From Photorhabdus heterorhabditis (GTDB lineage Bacteria; Pseudomonadota; Gammaproteobacteria; Enterobacterales; Enterobacteriaceae): a stretch of 64,000 nucleotides of DNA. The notes under the pieces are model-generated. The model had not been told where the DNA came from. It saw nothing but the letters and a program-made list of their open reading frames with translations, and ran no database searches. Positions 17,613-25,297 of the stretch are shown piece by piece. The translations under genes were made by a program, and so were the position numbers. The first letter of the stretch is position 1; each line of letters opens with the position of its first letter. The DNA lies in NCBI RefSeq assembly GCF_018448905.1, contig NZ_RCWA01000005.1:1-64000 (forward strand), in the 5' to 3' direction.

Positions 17613-18066
17613 AAGACATTACTATAAAATTCTTCATTACTATTTGGTAAAGGGTTTTCTGAATGAGGAAGCATTTAACATTATTACTGAGTTAAGTGAT
17701 GAAGAAATTGTTATGTGGTTTTCTTCGTCCAGAACCAGAGTGTCTAAGGTCATTGAGTTACTTTCACTCGTGGCTCAATATCAGAGAGCGAGGTTAAATT
17801 ATACTGGGTTAGATTGGTTAGGTTATAGAAAAAAACTGCCGCAGAATTATTATTTGTGGTCTGAGGCGGCTTTTTTCAGAGAAATACCTGGAGGTTATAC
17901 TTCGCAAGAGCTTGGTCTTATCGTATTAGCGGCGGTTAATCGGCGTCAGGCAATTGTTTGGTCCTTAAGACTGGGTGTTAAGTTACCAGAGGGGCGGGTT
18001 ATAGTGGGGCGTCCTGAATATTTAAAATCTCTTATTTTTGGGATGATTGAAAATAATGTTAAATAA
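17599..18066 (+). CDS. sctK: Putative sorting-platform protein SctK
   Basis: A 155-aa soluble, mainly helical basic protein overlapping the end of sctJ by 14 nt. SctK (YscK/OrgA) links the cytoplasmic pods of SctQ to SctD, and its gene usually follows sctJ. The sequence is too variable for me to recognise by motif; aromatic-rich Asn-Tyr-Tyr-Leu-Trp-Ser-Glu-Ala-Ala-Phe-Phe near residue 90 is notable. The call rests mainly on position and size. ATG at 17599 preferred to TTG at 17596. Confidence 0.55.
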   Translation: MKKSKRHYYKILHYYLVKGFLNEEAFNIITELSDEEIVMWFSSSRTRVSKVIELLSLVAQYQRARLNYTGLDWLGYRKKLPQNYYLWSEAAFFREIPGGYTSQELGLIVLAAVNRRQAIVWSLRLGVKLPEGRVIVGRPEYLKSLIFGMIENNVK

Positions 18067-18084
18067 AGAGAAAGAGATACTTAT

Positions 18085-18591
18085 ATGAATCATCAGTTAA
18101 ATGTAAAAAAAGATAATGATGCAAGTGATGATTTTGAGGTTTTTTTGGATTCTCTTGATGGAAAAAGGATAGAGAGAGAACTTGCGACATTAGCAAAATC
18201 AAATAAAATCACAATAAATCAACTTAAATCAATATACAATTTAGGCGTTAAGTTTTATGCTAATATGCAGCTAAAGGAAGCAGAGGCAGTATTTTTATCC
18301 TATTCAGTTCTTAGTCCCTATGATCATCGGGGGCCTGGTAGCCTTGCCTCTATCTATTTAGAAAAAGAAGAGTTTAGAAAAGCGTTGGATTTATTAAGTG
18401 TGTTGAAAACATATCCAACCTGTGATTTAGATGAAGTATTGATAAATATTGCATTGTGTCACTATAAATTAAAAGAGTACGCAAATTCTAGCGCTGTATT
18501 TTATATTGTTAAACCAGAGAATTTAAGTGATTTTTATTGCAAACGTTATCAATTTTTACAGCGGCAGCTTAAGCCCTATATTGATACTTGA
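18085..18591 (+). CDS. LcrH/SycD-type translocator chaperone
   Basis: A 168-aa helical protein with three tetratricopeptide-like repeats (from about residue 50: Leu-Gly-Val-Lys-Phe-Tyr-Ala; then Ser-Leu-Ala-Ser-Ile-Tyr-Leu; then Ile-Ala-Leu-Cys-His-Tyr), the plan of class II chaperones (LcrH, SicA, IpgC) that hold both hydrophobic translocators. It lies upstream of the sctE and sctB translocator genes, with the two paralogs between. Acidic, no signal peptide. Confidence 0.85.
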   Translation: MNHQLNVKKDNDASDDFEVFLDSLDGKRIERELATLAKSNKITINQLKSIYNLGVKFYANMQLKEAEAVFLSYSVLSPYDHRGPGSLASIYLEKEEFRKALDLLSVLKTYPTCDLDEVLINIALCHYKLKEYANSSAVFYIVKPENLSDFYCKRYQFLQRQLKPYIDT

Positions 18592-18603
18592 GAGATAAAT
18601 ATT

Positions 18604-19779
18604 TTGATTAACATCTTAAATACGCTGAGCAGATCGCCTATTGAAATAGCTCCCTTATCTCAGGATGATGGTTCTGAAGGTCAGGAGCTTTTAGTGATAA
18701 AACGCTCTGAAAACCAACTTGAAAAGATTGACCAGAGTTTGGTGACAATGCCTAATGATGCCAATGCATCGGTGCTAGCAATGATAGCCACACAGCAAAA
18801 ACAGGTTGTACTGGCAATGCTAGGCGTCAATGCTGAACAGGCAATTGCTCTGGCATTAGCTAGCAGTATTGAGATTTACGCGCAAAAATTAGAGTTCATA
18901 CAAGGATGGACTAATGGCGGCGTAGAAATGTTTAGATCCTGCTTAATGTTGATGTTTGAAAATAAAAAAGCTGATGGGATTCAGCCAACTGATCTGGAGG
19001 ATTTATTCCAGCTGGCGTTACTCGAGATCATGTGTAATCCACAAGAGTATGGGCTGGAAAGTTGGTACGAGCAGAATAAAGTAGATATTAGCCATATATT
19101 GGAAAGTACAGGTAGTGGCAGCCATTCCTTGCATGAGACGAATTGGAACTCCCCAGAAAAGCTTGGCGCTGTGGTGGTTAAACTTTATGACAGCATCATG
19201 AGCAATGGCAATATTCCTCCTGACTCATTTCTCGGTCAAATTATGTATGAGCTGGAGAAGGCCGGTGGGGGACAAGCCATATCCGATCAGATAGTCAGTG
19301 GATGGACGGATGATTATGGATGGTGGGTTAATCGAGATAAGCCCGGAAGCGCTACAGAAATCAGCCCTATGCTCAGACTGTTTCTCTTGAGTTCATTGCT
19401 GGAAAATAAAGAAATGAGCAAGGAATCTGTTGAGCTTATTCTAACGGGATCTGTGGACGAAATAGATGCATTCGTTGCTTCAGAATTTGATGGGCAAGAG
19501 GGTAAATATAAGAGTGCATCATTGCAGTGGCTTATTGATCATGCTAATTGGCAGATGCAAGATAAACATAATACCGACCAGATCGATTGGATAGGTGATG
19601 GAATCGAAATTAAAGAGCTGAAAAAATTATATAGCGAATTCCCTAGTAGAGAGTTATCGGAAGATGAATTAGAAGAAATTAACCGTATTGGTGATCAGGT
19701 GAAAATGATTCAACAAACACTCAAATATTGGCTTCAGATCTGCAAGGATGAGCAATTAGCAATAGCTCGTAATATTTGA
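18604..19779 (+). CDS. Translocon-operon protein, paralog 1 (tip-like candidate)
   Basis: A 391-aa soluble protein without signal peptide. The TTG start at 18604 is supported by alignment with the ATG start of the paralog at 20309. Highly conserved between the two: residues about 45-215 and the last 45. The C-terminal helix (Glu-Glu-Ile-Asn-Arg-Ile-Gly-Asp-Gln-Val-Lys) fits the coiled-coil end of needle-tip proteins of the LcrV/IpaD class. Location between the LcrH-type chaperone and SctE matches tip or translocator genes. I do not recognise it by sequence; the EspA-like gene at 33154 is a competing SctA candidate, in which case this pair could be secreted effectors or translocon accessories. 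Confidence 0.6.
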   Translation: MINILNTLSRSPIEIAPLSQDDGSEGQELLVIKRSENQLEKIDQSLVTMPNDANASVLAMIATQQKQVVLAMLGVNAEQAIALALASSIEIYAQKLEFIQGWTNGGVEMFRSCLMLMFENKKADGIQPTDLEDLFQLALLEIMCNPQEYGLESWYEQNKVDISHILESTGSGSHSLHETNWNSPEKLGAVVVKLYDSIMSNGNIPPDSFLGQIMYELEKAGGGQAISDQIVSGWTDDYGWWVNRDKPGSATEISPMLRLFLLSSLLENKEMSKESVELILTGSVDEIDAFVASEFDGQEGKYKSASLQWLIDHANWQMQDKHNTDQIDWIGDGIEIKELKKLYSEFPSRELSEDELEEINRIGDQVKMIQQTLKYWLQICKDEQLAIARNI

Positions 19780-19911
19780 TAAAAAATTAAACAGATGAAT
19801 GCTTAGACTTTCTAAAACATGACAGGGTGCTATTATTCAACACCACATTTGATAGCGTCGTTTTATGATGATAATTTAATGCTGATATTTATAAAAATGA
19901 GAATTAAGAAA

Positions 19912-19993
19912 TATACCCAATAGATTTCAAGTTACAGTGCGGCGGCAAGAGAACGCATCCAACAAAGCAGCCGCTTGAAAGATGAAGGGTATA
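19912..19993 (+). repeat. ERIC element 5, internally deleted
   Basis: 82 bp with both ERIC ends but lacking the central 45 bp (from after GAACGCATCC to AACAAAGCAG). The deletion removes the central hairpin. Confidence 0.9.
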
Positions 19994-20052
19994 GATGAAG
20001 TGTGATGAATATTTCGAAGATCTATTCAACCAGTAGCTGGTTGTGGTTTTTA

Positions 20053-20179
20053 TATACCCAATAGATTTCAAGATGCATCGCGACGGCAAGGGAGCGAATC
20101 CCCAGGAGCATAGATAACTATGTGACTGGGGTGAGTGAGTGCAGCCAACAAAGAGGCAATTTGAAAGATAACAGGTATA
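20053..20179 (+). repeat. ERIC element 6
   Basis: Complete 127-bp ERIC of the GATGCATCGCGACGGCAAGG subtype, 60 bp after the deleted copy and in the same orientation. Confidence 0.92.
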
Positions 20180-20308
20180 TATATTTTATCACACGTTAAA
20201 TGCATGCTCGGGTTTTATTTTTAAATCAAAGAGTTTAAATTATTTTATTTTGATTTTTATTAAATTAAGCATCAGAGAATCAGAGAGTAGACTAATAGGA
20301 AAATATCA

Positions 20309-21520
20309 ATGATTCACACTTTGTATCCTTCTAGTAGGTCGTCAAATGAAATAGTTCCCTTTGATCATAATGACGATGCTAAAGGCCAAAAGCAGTTGGC
20401 CATGAATAACATAAAAATTATAGAAGGTTCTGAAATTCAACATGAAAAGATTGACCAACGTTTAGCGACAATGCCCAATGACGCCAATGCATCGGTGCTG
20501 GCAATGATAGCCACACAGCAAAAACAGGTTGTATTGGCAATGTTGGGCATCAATGCTGAACAGGCAATTGCTTTGGCACTAGCTAATAGTATTGAGATTT
20601 ATGCGCAAAAATTAGAACGCATACAAGGGTGGACTAATGGCGGCGTAGAAATGTTTAGATCCAGCTTAATGTTGATGTTTGACAATATAAAAGCCGATGG
20701 GGTTCAGCCAACTGATCTGGAAGATTTATTCCAGCTGGCATTACTTGAGATTATGTGTAATCCACAAGAGTATGGGTTAGAAAGTTGGTACGAGCAGAAT
20801 AAAGTAGATATTAGTCATATATTGGAAAGTACAGGTAGTGGTAGTCATTCACTGCATGAGGAAGCATGGAATAGCCCAGAAAAGCTTGGCGCTGTGGTTG
20901 CTAAACTTTATGACGGCATTATGAAAAATGGCCAGATTCCTTCTGGCTCATTTCTCGATCAAGTTATGCAAGAGCTGGGGAAGGCCGGTGGGGGAAAAGC
21001 CATATCCGATCAGATTATTAAAGGGTGGAAAGATGAATATGGGTGGTGGCTTAACAAGGGCGGAGGAAATATAAATATTAACGATCCTACTTCTGCCACA
21101 GTAATAAGCCCTATGCTTAGATTGTTTCTTTTAAGTTCTTTGCTTGAGAATCAAAGTATGAGCAAGGAAGAAGTTGAACTGATATTGACTGGCAGTCTGG
21201 AAGACGTGGATAAATTCGTTAAAGATAAATTTGAATTAGATGATAAAGACGTCAAGTATTCCAGCGCTTCTTTAAACTGGCTTGAAGCAAATACAACCTG
21301 GCGGATGTTGCCAGACGGTCGTCTTGATTGGCTTGGTAGCGGTATAGATCTTAATGATTTGGTTAATTTATATAGTAATTTCCCTGGTAGAGAGCTATCG
21401 GAAGATGAATTAGAAGAAATTAACCGTATTGGTGATCAGGTGAAAATGATTCAGCAAACACTCAAATATTGGTTTCAGATTTGCAAGGATGAGCAGTTAG
21501 CAATAGCTCGTAATATCTGA
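20309..21520 (+). CDS. Translocon-operon protein, paralog 2 (tip-like candidate)
   Basis: A 403-aa paralog of the 18604 product. The central region (about 55-225) and the last 45 residues are nearly the same; the first 50 residues and the segment about 290-350 have diverged, and an Asn/Ile-rich insertion (Gly-Gly-Asn-Ile-Asn-Ile-Asn) is present near residue 255. This pattern suggests conserved ends for folding or export and a variable exposed middle. No signal peptide or membrane segment. It is followed 103 bp later by sctE. Function is inferred from location, as for paralog 1. Confidence 0.6.
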   Translation: MIHTLYPSSRSSNEIVPFDHNDDAKGQKQLAMNNIKIIEGSEIQHEKIDQRLATMPNDANASVLAMIATQQKQVVLAMLGINAEQAIALALANSIEIYAQKLERIQGWTNGGVEMFRSSLMLMFDNIKADGVQPTDLEDLFQLALLEIMCNPQEYGLESWYEQNKVDISHILESTGSGSHSLHEEAWNSPEKLGAVVAKLYDGIMKNGQIPSGSFLDQVMQELGKAGGGKAISDQIIKGWKDEYGWWLNKGGGNININDPTSATVISPMLRLFLLSSLLENQSMSKEEVELILTGSLEDVDKFVKDKFELDDKDVKYSSASLNWLEANTTWRMLPDGRLDWLGSGIDLNDLVNLYSNFPGRELSEDELEEINRIGDQVKMIQQTLKYWFQICKDEQLAIARNI

Positions 21521-21623
21521 TGAGAAATTAAAAATATCACTTCTGAGATTTATTCTCAGTGTTACGGAGTTCACGTTCTTTTGGTTAAACGAACTCCATT
21601 TACCAGGCCCGTATGGAGGTTAA

Positions 21624-22667
21624 ATGACTAGCATCAATGTTATTTCTGATGTCGGATATATCCGCACGGAAGAAAATAAAGAGCAGCAGCTTGAGCTGCA
21701 AAAATCAGGGCAAAAAGGTTTGCAACCATCAGCTTCTCCATCACAGCCTCTGCCAGGCAGCACACTATCGGAGAATGCGTTGTGGCGAATGATTGCTGAG
21801 GCGGCTAAGACATTGGCTAATGGAATGTCTGGCACAGCTAAAGAAAATTCAGAAGCTAAGAAGGCGTTGATTGCAACATTAAAGGATGCACAAATCGCAC
21901 AATTGAATGAGCGTATGCAGAAATTGGAAGAGCAGGCAGCGGCTGAGAAGAAAAAAGGTTTTTGGGGCAAGCTTGGAATGGCCCTTGGCTTTATTGCTGC
22001 TATTGTCATAGCCCCGTTTAATCCGGTTATGGCCGCAGTGATGATCGGTACTATGGTCGCTGCAATCGTCGTGCCTAAGGTTGTAGATAAAATTCTTGAG
22101 GCTTGCGGTGTTGATGAAAAAATTCGCAATTGGGTAAACGTCTCATTAGAAGTGATCATTGGCATCGTGGGGGCCGTGTTGAGTTTTAACCCAGGCAATA
22201 TCTTAGCTTCTGCGAGTAAAACTATCGCCAGTACGACGGCTAAAGCCGTAGAACTGGTTGAGAAAGCCATGAATGTGCTTAAATCCTTTAAAGCGTTCAA
22301 CACGATTGCAGGAAAAGCGCAGAATATTATTAATAAAGCATTAAAGTTGCTGGAACCTTTATTTGCGAAGATACAAGAGTTTGCCAAAGGTGGTAAATTG
22401 GCAGCAGCGAGAATTGGTCAGGTAACATCCGCTTCATCCGATGTTGTTTCTGTGGTCGGAAGTGGTTATGCCATCAAATCTGCTTCAGTAATGAAAGATC
22501 TTGAGGTTAGTAAGGCTGAACAAGAAGAGATGGAAGCCCGCTTTCAGCAACTTCAAATTATGTTAAGTACGGCGATGAAAGCATTGACGAAATCGTTTGA
22601 ATCTCTTTTCAAAATCAAGAGTGATGAACGTGAGTTTAATCAAAAGATGCTTAGTATACATTTGTAA
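21624..22667 (+). CDS. sctE: T3SS hydrophobic translocator SctE (YopB/VopB2-like)
   Basis: A 347-aa major pore-forming translocator. An N-terminal amphipathic coiled coil (residues 50-105) precedes two long hydrophobic segments (about 113-155 and 170-195) separated by a charged loop, the classic YopB/IpaB/SseC plan. Ala-rich amphipathic helices follow. GGAGG lies 7 nt before the ATG. It precedes SctB and lies downstream of the LcrH-type chaperone. It inserts into the host membrane with SctB. Confidence 0.88.
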   Translation: MTSINVISDVGYIRTEENKEQQLELQKSGQKGLQPSASPSQPLPGSTLSENALWRMIAEAAKTLANGMSGTAKENSEAKKALIATLKDAQIAQLNERMQKLEEQAAAEKKKGFWGKLGMALGFIAAIVIAPFNPVMAAVMIGTMVAAIVVPKVVDKILEACGVDEKIRNWVNVSLEVIIGIVGAVLSFNPGNILASASKTIASTTAKAVELVEKAMNVLKSFKAFNTIAGKAQNIINKALKLLEPLFAKIQEFAKGGKLAAARIGQVTSASSDVVSVVGSGYAIKSASVMKDLEVSKAEQEEMEARFQQLQIMLSTAMKALTKSFESLFKIKSDEREFNQKMLSIHL

Positions 22668-22681
22668 AAAGGAAATGAGAT

Positions 22682-23416
22682 ATGTCAAACATTCAATTCA
22701 GTGCTGTATCCGCTATGACATCTCCGTTCGAAGACCAACTTAAGACCGGGGTAGAGAATAAGGAATTACAGGTAATTAGCGCAAAAATGGCGAATATTGA
22801 GCCTCTGGCTAAGTCTCTAAATCAACAGGTTGAATCGGGGACTGTTAGCATGGGCCAGCTAATGAAACTGATCGGTATGATAATCGATTCATCAAAAGAG
22901 TTGCGTTCACAGTTGCTGTTCAATCGAATTGATGAAGCGATGTCCACGTTGGAACTGGGCATTGCTCTGGCACAAAACAAAAAGGAAACTGCGCAGGTTA
23001 AATTTGGTATTAATATGGCTATATCTCTTGTTTCCATGACGATACAAACCGCATCTGCCTACCAAACCAGCAAGTTTAAGACAGTAAAAGATAAACATTT
23101 GCCGGAGGGCAAAGTTTCTGATCTTTCGGCACAACAGCGTAATGACATTTCCGCAACATTACAGCAAGCCAGAACGGCTAAATATAATAATGTTACTAAC
23201 TTAACTCAAATGTCCAATAAGATTGGCTCTGATGGGGTTGAGTTCTTACATGCGGATAATGTGCGACATGATGAGGAAAATCAGGCATCAAAAGAGACGA
23301 AGCAGAAATTTGACGAGCAACTGACGCAATTCATTGAGAGTTTAGGTAATGAATTGGTGCAATTGCTAAAGATGATGGAAGCTATTCAGGGTGCAGCTTT
23401 GGTTACTAACCGTTAA
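22682..23416 (+). CDS. sctB: T3SS translocator SctB (YopD/VopD2-like)
   Basis: A 244-aa second translocator. It has one moderately hydrophobic segment (about 100-125, Gly-Ile-Asn-Met-Ala-Ile-Ser-Leu-Val-Ser-Met) and a helical Gln-rich C-terminal part, the YopD/SseD pattern. It follows sctE after 14 bp with AAAGGAAATGAG as ribosome-binding site. Pairing with SctE and the LcrH-type chaperone supports the call more than sequence alone. Confidence 0.82.
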   Translation: MSNIQFSAVSAMTSPFEDQLKTGVENKELQVISAKMANIEPLAKSLNQQVESGTVSMGQLMKLIGMIIDSSKELRSQLLFNRIDEAMSTLELGIALAQNKKETAQVKFGINMAISLVSMTIQTASAYQTSKFKTVKDKHLPEGKVSDLSAQQRNDISATLQQARTAKYNNVTNLTQMSNKIGSDGVEFLHADNVRHDEENQASKETKQKFDEQLTQFIESLGNELVQLLKMMEAIQGAALVTNR

Positions 23417-23420
23417 TTGA

Positions 23421-23445
23421 GGAGGAGCGAGCGCTTGTCGCTCGC
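23421..23445 (+). promoter_or_regulatory. Ribosome-binding site followed by hairpin before the gatekeeper gene
   Basis: A strong GGAGGAG (23421-23427) lies 29 nt before the ATG at 23457, too far for normal use. A perfect GCGAGCG / CGCTCGC hairpin (23427-23445) lies between them. Folding would shorten the spacing to about 11 nt, or sequester part of the site. Confidence 0.45.
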
Positions 23446-23456
23446 ACTATCAGTAT

Positions 23457-24014
23457 ATGGCGATATTACCAACTTCTTTTTCACAGTTTAGGGGAATTAG
23501 GGCTATTTCATCGCCTGAATCTCCAAGCCGAGCGACTGAACATAAACTTAATGATAAGGGTAAGATTCGCCGAGTTCGTGATATCAAATCCGCTGAGCGA
23601 CTGGTTAAAAAAAGACCTAAGTTATTCCGAATTAGGTCTGTTCAATCAACGCGAAGAAATCAGCGCGATTTTGCCAGACGAGTTAATGGGGATCTTCTTA
23701 GAGCAATTAGTGACTGGCATGGCTACGTTGATCAGTTACCTGAACCAGAAGAGCTGGATGATGCTACGCTCTTTGTTGTTCAATCAGCATATCATTCTCG
23801 CTATTTATACCCCAAAGATGTTTATGAAAAATTAAGTGTGTATCTTGAGAAATTAGAGATGAATACTGATGATTTACTCGAGGTGGATGCTGAACTTATT
23901 CAAAATCTTTTAGCAAGAGACAATGTCATATCTGATTTGATGACGCTATTAAATTTATGCCGTTGTTACGAAAAGCATAAAGTTAGATTAAAGCAAAGAG
24001 GTGTTAATGAATAA
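23457..24014 (+). CDS. Gatekeeper SctW, N-terminal part (VgpA-like position)
   Basis: A 185-aa soluble basic protein. The N-terminal 60 residues are Ser/Arg/Lys-rich and probably disordered; the rest is helical with acidic stretches (Leu-Pro-Glu-Pro-Glu-Glu-Leu-Asp-Asp). It lies directly after sctB and overlaps the next gene by 8 nt. In V. parahaemolyticus T3SS2 two small gatekeeper proteins, VgpA and VgpB, follow vopD2; other systems have a single SctW or YopN plus TyeA. I assign this as the first half of such a split gatekeeper that holds back effectors until host contact. Direct sequence similarity is not visible to me. Confidence 0.5.
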   Translation: MAILPTSFSQFRGIRAISSPESPSRATEHKLNDKGKIRRVRDIKSAERLVKKRPKLFRIRSVQSTRRNQRDFARRVNGDLLRAISDWHGYVDQLPEPEELDDATLFVVQSAYHSRYLYPKDVYEKLSVYLEKLEMNTDDLLEVDAELIQNLLARDNVISDLMTLLNLCRCYEKHKVRLKQRGVNE

Positions 24015-24435
24015 AAAAATACCTTCGAAGAAAATCAGACATTCTAATACCAGCAGTTTACGTCTGGACCCTTATGAAATGCTTAAGAATAAATCAAAAC
24101 GATTAAGCTGGAATGGATTGTCAAACCCAGACATTTTTCTTGATAAGGCCGCGACTATTGAGTGGTTTTCCCTGCTGCGTGATTACTCTGATGAAATGGT
24201 AAACTTAGCCATTATTGAAGGGATTTTTGATAATAAATTTCATAATATTTCATTTATCTTGAGTTTGGTTCAGTCAGAGGATTTCAGGGAAAAATCCTCT
24301 ATGGAAGTTTATAATTTATTATATAATTTTGTTTGCAGTATGCCAAAAACACTCCGGGACTGGATTGATGATGAGGATTTTTCAATGAGTCAAAACGTCT
24401 TGGCTTTACTATCGAAAAACCGAGGGAGTGTTTAA
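24007..24435 (+). CDS. Gatekeeper SctW, C-terminal/TyeA-like part (VgpB-like position)
   Basis: 142 aa from the ATG at 24007, with AGAGG 6 nt upstream. After a basic N-terminus it is helical, with Trp-Phe-Ser-Leu-Leu-Arg-Asp-Tyr near residue 57, in keeping with the TyeA-like third domain of SctW proteins that contacts the export gate. Position after the first gatekeeper half and 8-nt overlap suggest the two proteins work together. The assignment is by context. Confidence 0.5.
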   Translation: MNKKIPSKKIRHSNTSSLRLDPYEMLKNKSKRLSWNGLSNPDIFLDKAATIEWFSLLRDYSDEMVNLAIIEGIFDNKFHNISFILSLVQSEDFREKSSMEVYNLLYNFVCSMPKTLRDWIDDEDFSMSQNVLALLSKNRGSV

Positions 24436-25005
24436 ATGGAAGAGAAGGAAAATTTTTTACCTTTGCTTGAATTAGATGGTGCTTTTTTTAAACAATTTAA
24501 TCGGGTAGCAGGTAAACGCTTTGATAATGAAGACTTATCTATCGATTTTAATGGCTTACATAATACAGATGATTTAGAACAGGATGTTTTTCTTCTACGT
24601 ATTGAACATGTAGGAATAAGTGGCGAGTTTTACCTATCCTGTTTAGAGGCACGGCGAATACTTAATGTAGATACTAAACTATTCTCCCCCTCTTATCTTG
24701 AGTATATTTTTACTCATCATATGGGAAAGTATGGCATTCAGTTTGAGCGTTATATCAGTAAGAGTGAACGGGAGCAGCAGTCTATTTTAGTCTCTGCTAA
24801 GGCTAAAATACACGATGAATACTACTCAATCCTGTGTGATTTAAACTACTTGAAGATTGATTCGGAATATCTCCGAGGGCGAAAACGTTCCTGGCCAGGA
24901 ACATTGAAGTTGTCTCTGGATGTGATTTTGTTTGAAACATTACTGGAAACGCAAGAGATTCGTGATTTAAGTAATGAAGATCTTGTTTTATTATGTGATA
25001 AATAA
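24436..25005 (+). CDS. Putative SctQ N-terminal protein (C-ring/pod component)
   Basis: A 189-aa acidic protein. The middle (Gly-Glu-Phe-Tyr-Leu-Ser-Cys-Leu-Glu-Ala) resembles the N-terminal domain of SctQ, and the last 30 residues (Leu-Lys-Leu-Ser-Leu-Asp-Val-Ile-Leu-Phe-Glu ... Leu-Ser-Asn-Glu-Asp-Leu-Val-Leu-Leu) look like the first half of a SpoA domain that then stops. A complete SpoA domain is encoded alone at 33805. Together they would form a split SctQ, comparable to HrcQA/HrcQB of Pseudomonas syringae. GAGGGAG lies 8 nt upstream of the ATG. Confidence 0.5.
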   Translation: MEEKENFLPLLELDGAFFKQFNRVAGKRFDNEDLSIDFNGLHNTDDLEQDVFLLRIEHVGISGEFYLSCLEARRILNVDTKLFSPSYLEYIFTHHMGKYGIQFERYISKSEREQQSILVSAKAKIHDEYYSILCDLNYLKIDSEYLRGRKRSWPGTLKLSLDVILFETLLETQEIRDLSNEDLVLLCDK

Positions 25006-25296
25006 ATGACGAAAGACCATATTGAATCTTTTTTGCTGCGCCTGGAAAATAATGAAGAGCAAGTGATTGAGTTTTTTCAGGATTATTTGCTTTTTCCGAT
25101 TCTTCCTTTTTTCCAGTTGGTACATATTGTTAATACTGAAGAGATCATGGAGGCGTTGGCAAACATCGATAAGACATTTGATAGCATGATGATTCGTGTA
25201 GATGGGTATTTAACGGCTGTTATTTCTGAAAATAATTATCAAGAAAAAGAGCTGATAAATATGGTCATTCACATTTTACAAATTATGAGATTTTAA
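25006..25296 (+). CDS. Small acidic helical protein, unknown
   Basis: 96 aa, begins directly after the previous stop (TAAATG), so it is likely translated by re-initiation. It is rich in Glu, Ile and Phe, with no signal peptide or membrane helix long enough to be sure. It lies just before the large repeat protein; small acidic proteins in that place are often dedicated chaperones, which is a guess. I do not recognise a family. Confidence 0.5.
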   Translation: MTKDHIESFLLRLENNEEQVIEFFQDYLLFPILPFFQLVHIVNTEEIMEALANIDKTFDSMMIRVDGYLTAVISENNYQEKELINMVIHILQIMRF

Positions 25297-25297
25297 T

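Larger units (their letters stand above)
19780..20308. other. Intergenic region with two ERIC copies between paralogs
   Basis: About 530 bp without a gene. It carries a deleted ERIC (19912-19993) and a full ERIC (20053-20179), then AT-rich DNA with the upstream region of the second paralog. This is the only large gap inside operon 2. Confidence 0.7.

Noticed and set aside
21620-22387. 255-codon antisense frame inside sctE
   Set aside because: Complement of the Ala-rich translocator gene; no ribosome-binding site or family.
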